Positions 60,201 through 64,000 of a DNA stretch of 64,000 nt are shown one piece after another (position 1 is the first letter of the stretch; each line of letters opens with the position of its first letter). The translations under genes and the position numbers were made by a program. The stretch covers positions 36,506,409 to 36,570,408 of the forward strand of contig NC_060065.1 of NCBI RefSeq assembly GCF_020283565.1. The letters run 5' to 3'. The notes beneath the pieces were generated by a model, which did no database searches, was not told where the DNA came from, and saw only the letters and a program-made list of their open reading frames with translations. Source of the stretch: Trifolium pratense (lineage: Eukaryota; Streptophyta; Magnoliopsida; Fabales; Fabaceae).

Positions 60201-63056
60201 AGGGCAAGTCATGTATGATACCATGCTACTCTTTGGTGTTATCGTGAGAGTGGAGCATGATTATGGGGTTAAATATCAAGTGGTCACTGAAGTGAAGGTC
60301 ATATATCAGTTTGTTCATTGTAGTTATCGGGGTCTCTAATGTACCACTTTAGTAACCAGTAATGACATAAACATTAGTTTGACTGGCTGACCAAACGGAA
60401 AACATTTTGATTGTGACGTGTCATAGCTGACTTTCCTGAATGTGATAAAAAAAAATTATATTTGTTGACATGGACATCCAACTAGACTATATAGACAACT
60501 TTATATGTGTATGTGTATTAACTCCACAACTGAACCACCTCCTATTCGTGTTAGCAATCCAGCCACACTAAGCAGGAAGTTGAATCATATCACAACACTA
60601 TCACCCAGGATAGCCAACTTTGTCCCGCTCAAACACCGTAACACAACTCAGTCCCCCGAAACATCCTTCAAGCTGAGCATGTTTTACCTCATTATGTTAC
60701 ACTACATATGTAGAGAGTAATGGGAGTCATGGGTATGTACGGTTCTCAAGTCTTTGGTGGTAGCAGGAGGTTCGAGCCTATCTAAAACATTTGAGAGTAT
60801 ATAAACACTAGCAGTTGGTCTCAGTATTAATTTGAGAGAAAAGTTGTCCGGATAGCAGACCACAGCTTGCAAAAGAAATTATTAAGAGGACAACATTTAG
60901 TATAAGTGATGGTATAGTTGTCTTTTTTGTAGCCTATAAATATGGTTGTTTGGTTGTATGCAATAGTCTGTTAGACTATGCGTCTCAAAACTCGTCTAAG
61001 GTGTGAGATGCTTATGATAGTATCCTTGTCTGAGATGTGAGACATCTGGGTGTGAAGCACTATCAAAACTAACTTCTACTTCGTGTGACCTCTAATTAAT
61101 GACATGAAGTTTTCTCTCTATTCCTTTCACAAGCAAAACCTTCCTCATCAATTAAGCTGAGCATGTTTTACCTCATTATGTTACACTACATAATTACATG
61201 CCATCACCATACCCTTTGTAGTAGAGTCTGTATATTCATACTAAATGGCAAGTGCCATCAATACTGAACTGCAATAATCGTTGAAAGATATAAAGATGGA
61301 GTTAGATGTAACAGAAATGATCTCCGGTTTAAACATATATGGGTGCTATATATGAAGAACGGGGGTGTGGTTTATAGGGTTTTATATTTCATTGTTCCTT
61401 ATATAAATGGTAAATTATATGTTTTATCTAGTCCGGTGCCACCTAATGTTGGGTCATTGCCTTGTCAAAGAAATTAAGAATACTTGTCAAAGTCAAAAAA
61501 TTCCCGTCAACTGAACGGTTACAATTAACGTCCATGTCATTACTGGCTACTAAAGTGGTGCGTTTGAGACCCCGATAACAATAATGAATGAATTGATATT
61601 TGGCTCTCGGTTTAGTGACCACCTTGATATTTAACCCCATGATTATGTAATAAAATTGATATTCAAATGTCAGGTTTTAGTTTAGTTTCCCCATCTACGA
61701 GTTGGCTATTTACTTTAATTGAAAAACTGACTAGAACATAACAGGAAGAGAATCCATTCAAAATGCTTTGTGTGCAATGTAACGCATAATAATTGACATA
61801 TACCATTTGCTATTAATTTGAAGGAGAGGGAGTTCCGTTACCATTGATGGTGCACTTCTATCTTGTTTTCTTTTTCTTGGTGAGGTGGGGGACTCACCTC
61901 GACCTGGAAAACCCAAAATCAGAGGATAGAGGAAACTTACTTCATCTGTTGATATTTAATATTATTGTAAATATATTCTAGAGTATTCTTAGCATAGCAT
62001 ATTCCATAGCATATATTCCTTTGTAATTAATGCTCTTAATATTATATAATAGAATGTTCGTGATGCTCTATGACACACGGTTTTCGCCATATGCCTCTTC
62101 TATTTTCTTATTTTCCTTTCAACATCATCTTTCTACTTGCGATGTATGTCTTTGGACTTTCGATCTGACATTTTTGTAAAGTAACATGATAATAATTTGT
62201 GATATTTTCAGCTCACTGAAGCATTATGGAACAATGAAGGTAAGCCTGTTGAGCTGATTGTGATAAGGCCAAGAATCGGTCAACTAAAGCTGACTGTGAC
62301 AGTCGGCACTTGCCCAAAGATGAAGAGGTAAGAATCATAACAGTTTGGTTGAAAATTTTAGGCAAGGGAGAACAAATGCAAAGTTATTCTGAAATCAGGT
62401 GTTAAAAAATCATAGTCAAAAGAGAAGTGGGAGTCCTTTTATATGACCTTTTTTTAATGTGCTTGGTATATTCTGAACAAAGTAGCTTTCTGGTCTTCCT
62501 TTGTTTGGTTTGTCAAGGGTAGAATATAATTTTTGAAACATTTTCTCAAAGGCATTTGTGCTATAACTTTCCTCCCTATTCTTCATCTTCCTCTTTTCCC
62601 TTCAACCATCCATCTTCCCTTTCGTTTTCTTTTTCCTTTTCTCCTTCACTTTTTATATAAGGAACAAAACAAAGCTAATTTGCAATTATTTTCTCCATTG
62701 AAGTTTTCTTCTTTTCTTTTTTTCCATTCAAAAAAGTTTGTCCAACCAAACATTAGTTTTGATAAAATAGCAAAGAAGACCCTCTTTATTGTCTCTCCCT
62801 GACAAATTTGATAATGGTCCATGTCCATGTTTTTCTCTCTGTTTGCAGGTGGCATATCCCAGGTGTTGAGTTCTTTTGGACATTAGAAGAGCGACTAGCT
62901 TTGGAGAGAAAAGGTAAGAGTGTATTTTTATCTGTGTACCGGCTTCGATCATTTTTTGCAAATCACAAAGAGCAGTTTGTATTTTTTTATATTCAGTATC
63001 TTATCAACTTATTGATTATCTATTCTGCATTGCTTTCTCCTGCAGGTAAAAGTTGA
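51232..63056 (+). CDS. Gene B: DEG14-like HtrA protein, catalytic triad lost, PDZ split by four small exons
   Basis: Fourteen exons fit in phase: 51232-51357 (start uncertain), 51463-51602, 53393-53700, 53861-53907, 53973-54186, 55223-55343, 56414-56455, 56550-56612, 57989-58033, 58108-58152, 59211-59300, 62212-62327, 62849-62913 and 63046-63056. Together they give about 476 residues without an evident Met. It aligns with gene A throughout: GSGTII, TSATLL, IDVYLSSGK, PGELLIALAR, GGPVIN, VPRPWLG, then PDZ (SPACSAG, DDVITRCDG). Triad positions are Thr (TSAT), Asn (HYNIAT) and Val (GAVGGP). Exons 7-10 (42, 63, 45 and 45 bp, all multiples of three) insert 65 residues into the PDZ region; exons 9 and 10 are a tandem duplicate rich in Lys/Arg. 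The C-terminus (WHIPGVEFFWTLEERLALER) is longer than in gene A. With the start missing it may be a decaying gene or use an exon I could not see. Expression is not shown. Confidence 0.7.
52337..52525. repeat. GC-rich island in intron 2 of gene B
   Basis: About 190 bp are built from gggcgggg and ccccgaatccccaccc words, in an otherwise strongly AT-rich intron. The two halves are partly complementary. It is probably the body of an unclassified transposon; no ends were confirmed. Confidence 0.5.
52985..53155 (-). mobile_element. SINE-like sequence, antisense in intron 2 of gene B
   Basis: On the minus strand it begins gagctctggctcagttggta (A-box-like tggctcagttgg) and has agagtttgattccc as a B-box-like motif about 50 nt on, as in tRNA-derived plant SINEs. 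No clean target duplication was found. It is a different family from the one at 46843. Confidence 0.55.
57179..57646. mobile_element. Candidate MULE-type MITE in intron 8 of gene B
   Basis: A perfect 9-bp direct repeat ATGTACCTA (57170-57178 and 57647-57655) flanks it. The ends share tgttctatgta and, inverted, tgttttctatgta a few bases in. The inner part is AT-rich. The ends are weaker than in the other elements. Confidence 0.5.
57960..58175 (+). repeat. Tandem duplication of about 119 bp containing an exon of gene B
   Basis: The unit includes the intron end (gttgtttgttgaaa-atgttacttca), the acceptor, the 45-bp exon and the donor (gaaggtacca). The exon starts at 57989 and 58108 and differs at four bases. 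Both copies keep splice sites and frame. Confidence 0.85.
60266..61637. mobile_element. MULE-type element in intron 11 of gene B
   Basis: The inverted ends start gggttaaatatcaagtggtc and, reversed from the right, gggttaaatatcaaggtggt; complementarity extends about 150 bp (atcggggtctc, accactttagtaaccagtaa). A perfect target duplication CATGATTATG (60256-60265 and 61638-61647) flanks it. A 35-bp direct repeat (start gagcatgttttacctcatta) occurs inside at about 60676 and 61157. No transposase is seen. Confidence 0.85.
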
Positions 63057-64000
63057 AATGGGGTAACAAAAGGCCGTTAGATTTTTTACAAGTAGTTTGT
63101 TTAAGTCAATTCAAAAGAGAAATGTGTGTAAACACTGAGCAGCATTTTCCATGCTATTGGAGTCCATATGATTTTTATTTATAACGTTATTATGTTTTGT
63201 TTGGTTGGGTGTAGTAGTGTTTGAGTGCATTGGGCTCATTCGAGCATGTATTGATGAAGAAGCATGTATGAAACTACAAACTATACTTGATTACATGTGA
63301 AACAAAGAACAGTAAATCCAATCTGAATGTAGTTAAGTGTATCAACTATTGTAACTCTTGATCCACCCTCTTGTTGTCTCCAAATCCACTGGTAAAGTTT
63401 TTCCTGAAACCAGAAAAACATCATACATTAATAAAATGGCATCAGTGTTTCAACCCAAAACATAAGGGCAAAAACCCACGTTAGACTCTATTAGCATAAA
63501 AACAGCCGTAAGTAAGCTAAAACCTCAACTTTCAATCCTATTGAATTAATTTGAGAAGCAGAAGGAAATAAACGGTCTTGTTTAGTTTTTTATACTTAGA
63601 GTGAAGAGACTAATGACAATGTGTTAAATTAGAGAAACAGAAAATCAGGATAATCTAATGCAAATTCTTCAAAATATGGAATGATAGTCACTGATGGCAT
63701 GCTCCATGAAGCCGTAAAGTGAACAACATTTGGGTTAGGACCATTGTACCAATTTCTACTTTACAACATCAAACAAAAATAACTAACGGCTATATAATAG
63801 TATATTAACAACCAAATTTCTTCAAATTTTCTAACTCAATATCGTATTTAAGCTTCAAATTTTCTAACTTACAAGTAACACAAAACATCAGGATAAGAAC
63901 AAAACAACAACCAAACCCCCAAATTAAAACTAACAACAAAACATCAAAAACAGAAGAAGTGAAGAACAGAACATCAGAAATCCTAAATTTAAATCAATTT
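63057..64000. other. 3' flank of gene B and a possible minus-strand terminal exon
   Basis: The first ~200 bp are probably gene B 3' UTR. On the minus strand 63403-63346 could be a last exon: acceptor tttcag, then KNFTSGFGDNKRVDQELQ and TAG. I do not recognise this peptide, and the rest of such a gene would lie beyond the window or in introns here. No other feature is seen. Confidence 0.3.

Overview
This window reads as nuclear DNA of a dicot plant, probably a legume close to Medicago. That placement is inference from the gene families and the dense small transposons; nothing proves the species. It is AT-rich, its genes have GT-AG introns, and most of the space between and inside genes is transposable elements. 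Exon limits were worked out by hand from reading frame, intron phase and splice sites.

Layout. 1-1063: last two exons of a cellulose synthase (CESA8-like). 2794-4101: an intact single-exon LRR receptor-like protein of the RLP51 type. 6550-18630 (minus): one LRR receptor kinase of the non-RD immune type, whose five exons join in frame to about 1196 residues. Its introns are swollen by MULE-like and Stowaway-like elements and a TRIM. 20400-36720: a gene-poor block with a hAT MITE, a duplicated segment carrying pieces of a serine protease gene, minus-strand Helitrons, a 2-kb solo LTR, a 4.5-kb CACTA element carrying an ENGase exon, a cluster of Helitron 5' ends and a Tourist-like MITE. 36800-63056: a DEG14-like (HtrA/DegP-type protease plus PDZ) locus with an orphan protease exon (37378-37566) and two tandem genes, here called A (38287-46852) and B (about 51232-63056).

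The most unusual content is the A/B pair. Both keep the trypsin-like fold and the PDZ domain, but all three positions of the protease triad are replaced (His to Thr, Asp to Asn, Ser to Ile or Val), so they look like degenerated, non-proteolytic HtrA proteins. B also carries four small in-frame exons inside its PDZ region, two of which are a tandem duplicate coding for Lys/Arg-rich peptides. A has a SINE in its last exon. A and B share a leader of about 150 bp; in B at least three transposons, one of them Pack-MULE-like, lie between leader and body, and no start codon is evident.

Several insertions can be dated relative to one another because an empty paralogous site lies in the same window: the solo LTR against 26272-26285, and the CACTA element against 28261-28280.
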